Assembly: GCF_900115665.1 (NCBI RefSeq) | Contig: NZ_FOXH01000007.1 | Span: 62,001-126,000, forward strand | Direction: 5' to 3' | DNA from: Pseudarcicella hirudinis | Lineage (GTDB): Bacteria > Bacteroidota > Bacteroidia > Cytophagales > Spirosomataceae | DNA length: 64,000 nt | Translations under genes and position numbers: made by a program | The notes under the pieces: model-generated | Database searches by the model: none | What the model was told of the DNA's origin: nothing | The model's input: only the letters and a program-made list of their open reading frames with translations | In this document: positions 52,018-60,751 of the stretch, in pieces | How the letters are laid out: each line of letters opens with the position of its first letter | How positions within the stretch are numbered: the stretch's first letter is position 1

Positions 52018-52974
52018 ATGAAACCCGTAGTACAGCCATATAGCAACCTAATTTTCAAAGCGGGCTTTGGTCTTATGACTTTACTGGCAGCTGTTTTAGG
52101 TTACTCTTTATATGACGCCAAGACTGTCAATGAAAATCAGCAAGCTGTAATAAATGCAAAAGTAGAAGAGTTAGCTTCAGCCAGAGTACGACTGGATTCT
52201 ATCGGGTTACAAATAGATTCCAAGATTGCTGAAATCAAACAATTGGGTGGTAAAATTGAAGAACTTGAAGCGACAAAAGCTCAGCTTGAACAGGATAAGG
52301 ATGGTCTGAAACAGGTAAATAGTTTTTCAGCCCGTAAATACGAAACCAAGATCAGCAATTACATTGCGCTGCTTACAATCAAAGACGAAGAAATTGTAGA
52401 ACTGAAAAAACAAAACGGGATTCTGGTGGCCGAAAACAAGAACCTCAGTACAGAAAACCTGACCCTTAATTCTGAAAATTCTACCCTTAAAGTTATTAAG
52501 AAAACCCTCTCCGACTCTGTTAGTCAATATTCCGTAAAAAACAAGGAATTATCTGCCAAGGTAAATATGGCAGCTTCCCTGAAAGCACAGGATGTACAGG
52601 TTTTCGCCATTTCTGCCAAAGGAAAACAACGTGAAACAGGTAGTTACCGTACTTACCAGGTTGATAAAATAAGAGTCAATTTCTCTCTTGCGACAAACCC
52701 GATTACCAAATTGGGAGAAAAGGTAATTTTTGCCAGAATTCTTGATCCGGAAGGAGCAATTCTTTCAGATAATGCGATGGGATCCGGGACGTTTAATCTT
52801 TTCGGAAAAGATGCCATTTATTCAGCCAAACAACAGATACAGTATTCCAATACCAATCAGTTTGTTGACATACTTTATGTAAGGGGCGGAGTAGAGTACA
52901 AGAAAGGACGATATGCTGTAGAATTGTATTCTGAAGGTTATAAAATCGGTGAAGGAAGTTTCGAGGTCAAATAG
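52018..52974 (+). CDS. membrane-anchored coiled-coil protein, first of a tandem paralogous pair
   Basis: The 318-residue protein has one membrane helix (about 11-32), a long coiled coil (about 38-185) rich in Glu, Lys, Leu and Ser heptads (KVEELASARVRLDS, KIEELEATKAQLEQD, KKQNGILVAENKNLS) and a C-terminal strand-rich domain of about 120 residues (AISAKGKQRETGSYR, KIRVNFSLATNP, FARILDPEGAILSD, YSEGYKIGEGSFEV). The same architecture and many identical residues recur in the gene at 53305, so this is a tandem duplication. I do not recognise a named family. The anchor plus coiled coil suggests a rod-like periplasmic spacer or scaffold; function is unknown. Confidence 0.85.
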   Translation: MKPVVQPYSNLIFKAGFGLMTLLAAVLGYSLYDAKTVNENQQAVINAKVEELASARVRLDSIGLQIDSKIAEIKQLGGKIEELEATKAQLEQDKDGLKQVNSFSARKYETKISNYIALLTIKDEEIVELKKQNGILVAENKNLSTENLTLNSENSTLKVIKKTLSDSVSQYSVKNKELSAKVNMAASLKAQDVQVFAISAKGKQRETGSYRTYQVDKIRVNFSLATNPITKLGEKVIFARILDPEGAILSDNAMGSGTFNLFGKDAIYSAKQQIQYSNTNQFVDILYVRGGVEYKKGRYAVELYSEGYKIGEGSFEVK

Positions 52975-53041
52975 ATAACCGTTCAAAATATTTATTACGA
53001 AAGACAGCTTTTCTCAGGGCTGTCTTTTGTTTTTTCCAAAT

Positions 53042-53145
53042 CTACCGTTTACTCAATCAAAATAATTTCAAAGCAACAATAAAGCGTTTAGATGCGTTCA
53101 AATGGTAATTATTACACTAAAGTAAGCCTACCGTTCGCTCAATCA
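53042..53145. repeat. pair of imperfect 18-base direct repeats
   Basis: The 18-mer at 53042-53059 recurs at 53128-53145 with two mismatches (positions 9 and 10), 86 bases later. Both copies lie upstream of the promoter of the second coiled-coil gene. Confidence 0.8.
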
Positions 53146-53157
53146 TGAATTATACCA

Positions 53158-53189
53158 TTGAATGTTTGAATGAAAGCCATTTAACTTTG
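53158..53189 (+). promoter_or_regulatory. promoter of the second coiled-coil gene
   Basis: TTG at 53158-53160 and TAACTTTG at 53182-53189, spacing 21. The start codon at 53305 is 115 bases downstream. Confidence 0.65.
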
Positions 53190-53304
53190 TGTCGAAATCT
53201 ATCTTATACTATCCCTTACCATTAATCTTGATTTATGCCAACTTTTACTCACGAAATCGCGTGAATTGAAATTCATTTATTAACAAAAACAGACAGGAGC
53301 AATA

Positions 53305-54279
53305 ATGGAAACGAATCAACCCAACAACAACAATGGTGCATTAAAAGCAGCACTTGCTGTAACTTTACTTTTACTGGGTTTTCTGGGGTATCTTCTTTAC
53401 GACTCAAAGCTTACGACCGTCAATCAGGAACAGGTAATTAATCAGAAAGTTGAACAATTAGCTTCAGCAAAATCCAGATTAGACTCTGTTTCGGCACAAT
53501 TGGATGCTAAAATTGCTGAGATTAAATCTTTGGGAGGTAAAGTTGATGAATTGGAAGCGGCAAAAGCACAACTTGAAAAAGATAAAATTGCCCTTAAAAA
53601 GAATTCTAATTTTTCTTCTGCCAAGTACAATGACAAGATTAAAAACTACATTGCCTTACTTGCTGAAAAAGATCAGGAAATTGCCCGTCTGAAACAGGAA
53701 AACGAAACACTTACTGCTCAGAATCAAACTTTGAGCCAGGAGAAGGAGAGTCTTTCCAGAGAGAAAGAAGGGGTAATTAAAGAAAATGATGGCTTAAAAA
53801 CCGACAAAGAAAAACTTAATGCCACTGTTCAGGATTATTCTGCCAAAAACGAATTTTTGTCAGATAAAGTTAAAAAGGCAGCCGCTTTAAAGGCTGAAGG
53901 CGTGAAAGTTTTTGCAGTAACGTCAAAAGGCAAAACAAAAGAGAGCGGGAAATACAGAGCTAAAAAGGTGGATAAGCTTAAAGTAGTATTTAACCTTCCG
54001 CCTAATCCGGTAGCAGAAAATGATTCCAAAGAAATTGTGATGCGTGTACTTGACCCGGATGGTGCTGTAATTTCAGACAGCTCTATGGGTTCAGGAGTTT
54101 TCAATTTCAACGGAAAAGAGCTTGCTTTTACATCCAAAGAACAGATTTCTTATACCAATAACAACCAGACAGTAGAAATGTTGTATGCCAAAGGAAGTCC
54201 TTATCGGTCGGGTAAATACAATGTTGAGCTGTACGCAGAAGGATTCAAAATCGGTGAAGGAGGTTTTGTAATCAAATAA
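53305..54279 (+). CDS. membrane-anchored coiled-coil protein, second of a tandem paralogous pair
   Basis: The 324-residue protein shares the whole layout of the preceding gene product: membrane helix (about 13-32), coiled coil (about 40-190, longer in its middle by charged repeats such as SQEKESLSREKEG) and the same C-terminal domain (VTSKGKTKESGKYR, KLKVVFNLPPNP, MRVLDPDGAVISD, YAEGFKIGEGGFVIK). Matching segments such as LDSxxxQxDxKIAEIKxLGGKxxELEAxKAQLE show clear homology between the two genes. The extra coiled coil and separate promoter suggest functional divergence. Function unknown; a scaffold or tether role is inference. Confidence 0.85.
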   Translation: METNQPNNNNGALKAALAVTLLLLGFLGYLLYDSKLTTVNQEQVINQKVEQLASAKSRLDSVSAQLDAKIAEIKSLGGKVDELEAAKAQLEKDKIALKKNSNFSSAKYNDKIKNYIALLAEKDQEIARLKQENETLTAQNQTLSQEKESLSREKEGVIKENDGLKTDKEKLNATVQDYSAKNEFLSDKVKKAAALKAEGVKVFAVTSKGKTKESGKYRAKKVDKLKVVFNLPPNPVAENDSKEIVMRVLDPDGAVISDSSMGSGVFNFNGKELAFTSKEQISYTNNNQTVEMLYAKGSPYRSGKYNVELYAEGFKIGEGGFVIK

Positions 54280-54316
54280 AATAATTCAACCTTGTCTCTT
54301 AAGACAAGCATTAGAT

Positions 54317-54367
54317 TTCAAAAAGAGCGGGTCTGATTTCATGAAAATCAGACCCGCTCTTTTTGAA
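54317..54367. terminator. strong bidirectional terminator
   Basis: A 23-bp perfect stem (54317-54339 with 54345-54367) with a 5-base loop, between the second coiled-coil gene and the convergent TamB-like gene. It is the longest perfect hairpin I found in the window. Confidence 0.95.
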
Positions 54368-54424
54368 TTTATATTCCGGAATTATTCAGCTTTTCTTCTT
54401 AATCAGGTCGCTGACTCCCCGGCC

Positions 54425-57400
54425 TTATTTGTTTACCTTCACAGATGGTGAAGCGCTCTCCTGCCCTCCGCCAGTGGCTGTTTGTTGCGGATTAGCTAAC
54501 TGCACAATCTTCTTTTTGGGAAGGAAGAAATAGTTAAAACTCTTGGTATAAAGCAAACTTGCTCCCTGCGAAAGCGAAGTCTGGTAGGTATTTAACGAGC
54601 CTAAAATAGAGGTCTGAACATTTCGGTTATAGGTTTTCAAACGCAGGCTTCCATCCTTTGTAATAAACCATTCGAGCGCCAGATCTCCGATTAAAAACTG
54701 TGCACTTGCCTGGTTACGGGCATCTGTAAATCCTCCGCTTCTGGTAATTCTGAGCCTGTCGTTAAAATTATAAGAGAACCTTAGCTGAAGATTATTCATT
54801 AAATCCTGATTTAATCCTCCATTCAGCGAAAGGTCGATATTGAGGTTTTTATCAAGCTGAGAAGCCAGATTACTGATCTGGTTAGAGAGCAATTCCGTTA
54901 AATTGTTCACAAAATTGCTTAAAGCAAAAGCATTCGGATTGTAAGGCGAAATCAGTTGACCAACCAGAAGCATACTACTTACCTGACGGGTAAGCTCCTG
55001 ATCGTCAGTCTTGATTTTATTACTGAAAGCAGTAACTCCACTGTTAAAATTAGAGTTCTGAGGATAATCTCTGAAAGCAAGGTCAAAACTAATCTGAGGA
55101 TGTAACAATCGGTCTCTGAGTGCAATAATCACGTCAACGGGGTATCTCCTCTTAAATTCAGGCAAATTACTCTTATTGGTTGTATCCAGTAAAATCGGGA
55201 ATAAAGAAGTGTATTGGGTATAGGCAGCTTTGATATTCAGCATGGCCTCATACGGATTCCCAGACCAGCTGATCTTGCTTCCTTTTTGTATGTTAAACTT
55301 CTTATTCAGTACATTCTGAAAGGTAAAAGTATAATCCCCGCGATCAATCTCATAGTCTCCGGTCATGGAGAAATCCCCTTTTGTATCAATTTTCAGGTTA
55401 ATCAGACCATTGCCGTAAACCCGCATAATATCTCCGGTCTGCTTGTCAAACTGAACTTCCCCGTAGGCATCAGGAGTGAAATTAAAGTTAAAGTTCATTT
55501 TGATTCCACCATCTGCCACCTCTTCCTTTTTGCCTTTTTGAGAATCTGTTGAATCTTTTCTGATACTTTCGCTGACAAACTCAATTTCATTCTGCTCTAC
55601 TTCCTGTGCTTTATCCAAAGGAATAAACAATCTTGTTCCACGATCAGTTCTTAAATCTGCGTCGATGGTTAATGCACTAAACGGTCCTGCTATGCTAAAT
55701 CTTCCGGTGGCATATGCCGTTCCGTAATAAACATCATTGTCTTTCTTAAGAGTATTCAGGATCTTAAAGCGGTTCATATTCGCATCCAGTGATAAGGTAA
55801 AGGTTTTATCACCATCATAGAAAACCCCGCCTTTTAAACTGGCTTTATTCCCTTCTTCATCCGTAACCCTTAAGTTCTTGGTTATGATTTCATCGGTATC
55901 AAAAGAAATTTTATCTTCAAAATTGAGTGTAGTTTTAAGATAATCGAAGAATAAAGTCCCTTTTTTAACATCAATTGCTCCCTTCATAATCGGGTGTCTC
56001 AAGGTTCCTGAAATATTGATACCACCACTGGCTGTTCCGCTGAATTTTGAGAAAATTCCTTTCGTAAAAGGCTCAAGAATTTCCAGATTCGTCTGATTCA
56101 GCGTGGCAAGCATATCAAGGGTATTTTCCGTTTTTTTCGGATCATAAATCCCTTTAAAAGTCAGAATCTCATTATTCAGGCGTTCCACCCGGTAATCCAC
56201 ATTCAACAATTGTCTCTGTTCATCATAAATCCCCTCTCCGTAAATATTACCAATCAGATAATTGTCGATTTTAAAACCATCCAGTTTCAAATCACTGTCG
56301 ATATTGATGTTTTTATAAACGTCCTTCAGGTCCACTTTGGCATTTACCTGACCTTTCAGATTCAGCGAGATAATCGGGGCAAGTGTTTCCAGATTGAAAT
56401 TAACGGCCTTGAAATTAATGGACTTAAGAGAATCCGGAGAAACAGTTCCGTTAAGAGACAATACCTGATCGTTATTGGAAAGAATCAAATCCTTAGAGCT
56501 GACTTCCTTACCGATAATCGTAATCAGGTTATCAGGATTAATTTTCCAGTCCTGGTCAAGCAATCTGAATTTTGATCGCTTAAACTGAAGCTCCAGACCA
56601 TCCTGGATAATCTTTAATGTTCCGTTAAGATTGGCCTTGTTAGATTGTCCCATTTGTTTCAGTCCGCTGGTAAAACTGATTTTATCATTCTCCCAGGAAG
56701 CTTCCAGCTCAAGGTTTTCAGTAGGCGCAAAAATATTGAATTTCTGGTTTTTAGAGTTAAAAACCAATGAAGCAAGTACTTCTGGATTGTTATAATATTT
56801 TGAGGTATTGAGGTCTAATTCAGAATTATAGAGTTTGTAATTACCCAATACTAAAGTATCAATCTTCGAGTTGAGATTAAATTGAGAAGTATTCCCTATG
56901 CCAAAATCACCTGAAATTACTGTTTTTTTCGAAACATGGCCTTCCGGATATACCAATGCTAGTACGGGGTCAAAGTTTTTCAGATTAAACCGGTAATCAA
57001 TCTTGTAAAACTGAGCGGGAAGACTGAGCTTTTTCAGATAATATTCATCCCGTTCTCTGGAATCCCCGAGGAAAAACAATTTATATTCTCCAACCAGTTG
57101 CTTTAAATCCTGAATAACTTTAGTTGGCAGAAATTCACCTGAAAAATGGGCATTCATCAGATCCGAACGTATTCTGATATCTCTCTGACGATCGGCCCGC
57201 TGTGAAAGCAGAGAAAGTGAATCTAAAATCAAATTTCGCTGATCCAGGCTTACATAGGTATTCAGAAAATCGGCTCTTCCTACAATATCATCCAGCTTAC
57301 GCCCCTGAAACTGTACATTCATTTCACTCTGAACCCGGAGATTCTGGTCTGTAAACTTAAGGGCTTTAAGGTTTGCTTTAGAAAGTTTTCCTTTCAGGTC

Positions 57401-58978
57401 AAAATAGTCACGCTTATTCCGAAGATCCACTTCTCCGGAAAGATCAAAAACCAGGTTTGTATCTTTTACAGCAACCCTCCCGTCAAAAAGCTCTTTTTGC
57501 AAGGTCCCGTCAACATAAATATTTTTGTAAGGATAACCATTATAGATCAGTTGCCTGATGGATCCGTCAAAGTTCAATACAGCATCCTTCACAGAAAAGC
57601 CCTTCCCGATGATATTCCCCGACATATCCACATTTCCCACAATTTCATCGCTTTCCAGTACTTTCCCTAACTTGAAATCGGTCAATGTTACCTTACCGTC
57701 ATACAATGATTTCGAAGAATTCTTTTCCAGCTTCATCGTCACATCCGCATCAACAGTTCCGAGGTCAGATAACAGGATTCCCTTCGTTTTAAAATTGGAA
57801 GGAGTTCCGTTAAATGTGCCGTCAAATGAAACATGTCCGAATTTGGAAATTGCTGCTGTCGGATCTTTTCCGATAAAAATTTCCAGATCTGCGACCTCAA
57901 AATATGACTTTTTCATATTGAGATCCATCACAGTTTTAGGAATATCCGGCAGCCCTTTGAAGGCAAAATCGCCATTTAATTTACTTTTTTTACCAAAATA
58001 CAGTTCAAAGTCTTTCAGTTTAAAATCGTTCACTGTTCCATCAAAATGTCCGTTCAGGTGATAAACTCCTTTAAAACCATACATGTCATTCACAAAACGG
58101 CCCAGATCTTCAGAGCGAACAACCGTACTGTCAAAATTGGCACGCATTCTTACAAGTTCATTCCAGTGTTTAAAGTCCTTCTGGCTTCTGAATGACATAT
58201 AAACCTGGTTCTTAAGTACAGAATTATTGAACTGAAGCAGTAAATCATCAAATCTCATCTGGGTATCAGAAATCAAAAATCTGGTATTCAGTTTTCGGAT
58301 TCTTGTATCAGATATTTTATCATATCCTCTGAAATTGACTGTTTGCAGGGAGACGGTATCCTTGATCAGCAGGAAGTTTTTTATATTGGTATTCAGTTCA
58401 TGAAAAGTAAAATGATTATGATCGAACGATTTTTTGTCATTCATCGGTTCAATCTGCTGGTCATTAAAACTGAATATCCCATCTACAATTTCCGCTTCAT
58501 CTATGGTAAAAAGTTGCCCTCTGTAGTTCTTCGGATGCTTTTTAGGTATTTCCGGGGCAGTTAAAACATTTATTCTTCTGATAAATTCATCAATATTCAG
58601 CAAACCCGTTTTCTTATCAATCACCAATACAATTTTAGGGTGATACAGTCTGGCATAATCCAGGTTCAGGTTAACGCTGTCGGTCAGGTTTTTTAATTTA
58701 AAATTGACATCCAGTTTTTCAATATTAATCATTTTGAACCCGGCCGGGTCGTCCACCCGTACGCTTTCAAGGGTAACTTCATCAAAAAATTTAAGATGTA
58801 CTTTGCCGATCCGGATGGGATATCCGAGCTTTTCAGAAATAATCGGAGCAAAATATTGAGCAAGTTTTGTTTGAACGGGAGAGGTTCTCAGCAGCACTAT
58901 TCCCAAAACAGCCAACAGTAAAACACCCACTATTGAATAGAGGATGGTTTTTGTAAGTATTTTGAAAAATTTCAACAT
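54425..58978 (-). CDS. TamB-like translocation/assembly module protein (AsmA/DUF490 family)
   Basis: The 1517-residue protein starts with one membrane helix (about 10-30, FKILTKTILYSIVGVLLLAVLGI), an AsmA-like N-terminal segment (SEKLGYPIRIGKVHLKF, DYARLYHPKIVLV), and a very long beta-rich body of repeated short strand patterns, ending in a TamB/DUF490 C-terminal domain (about 1150-1500: YEIDRGDYTFTFQNVLNKKF, LLVGQLISPYNPNAF, RLRITRSGG). TamB-like proteins span the periplasm as a lipid-transfer bridge or assist outer-membrane protein assembly. The TamA partner is not in the window. The protein is large but normal for the family in Bacteroidota. It is convergent with the coiled-coil genes. Confidence 0.93.
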   Translation of the reverse strand: MLKFFKILTKTILYSIVGVLLLAVLGIVLLRTSPVQTKLAQYFAPIISEKLGYPIRIGKVHLKFFDEVTLESVRVDDPAGFKMINIEKLDVNFKLKNLTDSVNLNLDYARLYHPKIVLVIDKKTGLLNIDEFIRRINVLTAPEIPKKHPKNYRGQLFTIDEAEIVDGIFSFNDQQIEPMNDKKSFDHNHFTFHELNTNIKNFLLIKDTVSLQTVNFRGYDKISDTRIRKLNTRFLISDTQMRFDDLLLQFNNSVLKNQVYMSFRSQKDFKHWNELVRMRANFDSTVVRSEDLGRFVNDMYGFKGVYHLNGHFDGTVNDFKLKDFELYFGKKSKLNGDFAFKGLPDIPKTVMDLNMKKSYFEVADLEIFIGKDPTAAISKFGHVSFDGTFNGTPSNFKTKGILLSDLGTVDADVTMKLEKNSSKSLYDGKVTLTDFKLGKVLESDEIVGNVDMSGNIIGKGFSVKDAVLNFDGSIRQLIYNGYPYKNIYVDGTLQKELFDGRVAVKDTNLVFDLSGEVDLRNKRDYFDLKGKLSKANLKALKFTDQNLRVQSEMNVQFQGRKLDDIVGRADFLNTYVSLDQRNLILDSLSLLSQRADRQRDIRIRSDLMNAHFSGEFLPTKVIQDLKQLVGEYKLFFLGDSRERDEYYLKKLSLPAQFYKIDYRFNLKNFDPVLALVYPEGHVSKKTVISGDFGIGNTSQFNLNSKIDTLVLGNYKLYNSELDLNTSKYYNNPEVLASLVFNSKNQKFNIFAPTENLELEASWENDKISFTSGLKQMGQSNKANLNGTLKIIQDGLELQFKRSKFRLLDQDWKINPDNLITIIGKEVSSKDLILSNNDQVLSLNGTVSPDSLKSINFKAVNFNLETLAPIISLNLKGQVNAKVDLKDVYKNINIDSDLKLDGFKIDNYLIGNIYGEGIYDEQRQLLNVDYRVERLNNEILTFKGIYDPKKTENTLDMLATLNQTNLEILEPFTKGIFSKFSGTASGGINISGTLRHPIMKGAIDVKKGTLFFDYLKTTLNFEDKISFDTDEIITKNLRVTDEEGNKASLKGGVFYDGDKTFTLSLDANMNRFKILNTLKKDNDVYYGTAYATGRFSIAGPFSALTIDADLRTDRGTRLFIPLDKAQEVEQNEIEFVSESIRKDSTDSQKGKKEEVADGGIKMNFNFNFTPDAYGEVQFDKQTGDIMRVYGNGLINLKIDTKGDFSMTGDYEIDRGDYTFTFQNVLNKKFNIQKGSKISWSGNPYEAMLNIKAAYTQYTSLFPILLDTTNKSNLPEFKRRYPVDVIIALRDRLLHPQISFDLAFRDYPQNSNFNSGVTAFSNKIKTDDQELTRQVSSMLLVGQLISPYNPNAFALSNFVNNLTELLSNQISNLASQLDKNLNIDLSLNGGLNQDLMNNLQLRFSYNFNDRLRITRSGGFTDARNQASAQFLIGDLALEWFITKDGSLRLKTYNRNVQTSILGSLNTYQTSLSQGASLLYTKSFNYFFLPKKKIVQLANPQQTATGGGQESASPSVKVNK

Positions 58979-59010
58979 TTAGTAATTCATTCCTGTCTCG
59001 TCAGAAGTTG

Positions 59011-59043
59011 TTGGGGTTTGTATCGGAATTTGCATTAATTTTG
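59011..59043 (+). promoter_or_regulatory. promoter of tsaD
   Basis: TAATTTTG at 59036-59043 with a TTG at 59011-59013 (spacing 22) and an alternative TTTG at 59017-59020 (spacing 15). The start codon at 59105 is 61 bases downstream. Confidence 0.6.
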
Positions 59044-59104
59044 CATCTTTATTGAAAACGGCAAAACTGAAATTTCCGGATAATAAGTTAAAAATCAACA
59101 ACAA

Positions 59105-60103
59105 ATGACCATTTTAGCCATAGAATCATCTTGTGATGAAAGCTCAGCGGCTGTAATAATAAACGGCAAATTACATTCCAACATTGTCGCCACTCAACTG
59201 ATTCACACAGAATGGGGTGGTGTTGTACCTGAGCTTGCCAGTCGTGCTCATCAGCAGTATATTGTGCCGGTAGTAATAGAAGCACTCCAAAAGGCGAATA
59301 TAACGAAAAATGACCTAAATGCCATTGCTTTTACCCGTGGACCGGGTCTTTTAGGGGCACTTTTGGTTGGTACTTCATTTGCCAAATCCCTTGCTTTGGG
59401 TTTAAACATTCCGCTGATTGATGTTAACCACATGCAGGCGCATGTTTTAGCACATTTTATTGATGATCCTGCTCCGAAATTTCCATTCCTTTGCCTCACT
59501 GTAAGTGGTGGACACACTCAGATTGTGCTGGTAAGGGCTCCGCTGGATATGGAGATTATCGGACAGACTCAGGATGATGCGGTCGGAGAAGCATTTGACA
59601 AAACAGCTAAGCTTCTGAATTTACCTTATCCCGGGGGCCCTTTAATTGATAAGAAAGCCAAAGAAGGAAATCCTGAGCGTTTTGAGTTTCCAATGGTTGA
59701 AATGCCTGGTTTGAATTATTCATTTTCAGGGATAAAAACAGCGTTTTTATACTTTCTGCAAAGAGAAACCAGGCAAAATCCTGATTTCATTGAGGAAAAT
59801 ATCAACGATATCTGTGCATCAATGCAGGCTACTCTTATCAGAATTTTATTGCAAAAGCTAAGAAAAGCAGCCAGACAATATAAAATCAATGAAATTGCCA
59901 TCGCCGGAGGTGTTTCAGCCAATTCAGGATTGAGAAGCGCTCTTCAAAAAATGGGAGAAACGGAAAACTGGAATATTTATATTCCGCAATTTCAATATTG
60001 TACAGACAATGCCGGTATGATCGCTATGGCTGCACATTTCAAGGCTGAGAAAGGAGAATTCTGTTCTCAGGAGGTCAGCCCTATGCCAAGAATGGAATGG
60101 TAA
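59105..60103 (+). CDS. tsaD: tRNA N6-adenosine threonylcarbamoyltransferase
   Basis: The 332-residue protein is TsaD (Kae1/Gcp family). It transfers threonylcarbamoyl from TC-AMP to A37 of tRNAs that read ANN codons, with TsaB and TsaE. Motifs: ILAIESSCDESSAAV, GVVPELASRAHQQ, TRGPGLLGALLVG, the metal-binding NHMQAHVLAH (HxxxH), TVSGGHTQIV, AVGEAFDKTAKLL, and the C-terminal IAGGVSANSGLR and TDNAGMIAMAA. Length is normal. Its stop codon is only 3 bases from the stop of the convergent gene. It has its own promoter. Confidence 0.97.
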   Translation: MTILAIESSCDESSAAVIINGKLHSNIVATQLIHTEWGGVVPELASRAHQQYIVPVVIEALQKANITKNDLNAIAFTRGPGLLGALLVGTSFAKSLALGLNIPLIDVNHMQAHVLAHFIDDPAPKFPFLCLTVSGGHTQIVLVRAPLDMEIIGQTQDDAVGEAFDKTAKLLNLPYPGGPLIDKKAKEGNPERFEFPMVEMPGLNYSFSGIKTAFLYFLQRETRQNPDFIEENINDICASMQATLIRILLQKLRKAARQYKINEIAIAGGVSANSGLRSALQKMGETENWNIYIPQFQYCTDNAGMIAMAAHFKAEKGEFCSQEVSPMPRMEW

Positions 60104-60106
60104 AAC

Positions 60107-60688
60107 CTATGCTATTGCAAAAAGGCTCTTCAACGATGCCCAAAGCTGTTTTTTAAGATTCTGATTCGACGAAATTTCTGTCAGGGAATGAGCAAACAAA
60201 AAGTTTATTCCCTGGATAGAACGAATTTCATATGGAGTGAGCGGGATTTCCAGGTTAATCTTAAACAAGGAAACGCCAAATGTAACAAATTGATTGACGA
60301 ATTTCTGAGACAAGACATTTTTTAAATCTGTTTGTCCGGTTTTACTCAAATCAATCAAATCCACTTTTTCTAAAGATAATCCGACGGCCCCTAATACTTT
60401 CGCCAGAAATTCAGCCTCTTCTTTTTCTATACTTTCTACCAGAATCAATACCTTCTGACTGATTTGCGGAATATTTACAGCTATTTCCACTACAGGCGGC
60501 TTCTCCTGAATACTTTCCACTGGCTTTTCTTCGGCAATAACTTCTTGTTTCGCGGGTTCAATAACCGCTACGACAGGATTAGAAATCAGTCCTGAAACAG
60601 TATCTTCCTCCTGTTTTTTTTCAGGGATCAGGTAAATTTCTTCCCCGGTAAAAAGTTGTTTTAAAAAGATTGAATCAACATGAGCCAT
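60107..60688 (-). CDS. conserved Bacteroidota protein of unknown function
   Basis: The 193-residue protein has an N-terminal short segment (FLKQLFTGEEIYLIPE), a Pro/Glu/Val-rich low-complexity linker (about 35-75) and a C-terminal alpha/beta domain (VLILVESIEKEEAEFLAKVLGAVGL, VTFGVSLFKINLEIPLTPYEIRSIQG, LWASLKSLFAI). This shape, with the K-Q-LWASLK end, is familiar from small Bacteroidota proteins sometimes likened to DNA-replication or uracil-glycosylase-fold proteins, but I cannot assign a family. It has no signal or membrane segment, so it is cytosolic. The gene is convergent with tsaD with a 3-base gap and divergent from the DUF3500 gene. Confidence 0.7.
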   Translation of the reverse strand: MAHVDSIFLKQLFTGEEIYLIPEKKQEEDTVSGLISNPVVAVIEPAKQEVIAEEKPVESIQEKPPVVEIAVNIPQISQKVLILVESIEKEEAEFLAKVLGAVGLSLEKVDLIDLSKTGQTDLKNVLSQKFVNQFVTFGVSLFKINLEIPLTPYEIRSIQGINFLFAHSLTEISSNQNLKKQLWASLKSLFAIA

Positions 60689-60751
60689 AATTTTCCCGGA
60701 AAAATAATATTTTAGTGCAAATTAGCCCTATTTACAGCCTTATTTACTTAA

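Larger units (their letters stand above)
52975..53304. other. intergenic region between the paralogous coiled-coil genes
   Basis: These 330 bases hold no gene. They contain two near-identical 18-mers (53042-53059 and 53128-53145) and a good promoter for the second paralog (53158-53189). The second copy thus seems to have its own promoter rather than relying on readthrough. Confidence 0.6.
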
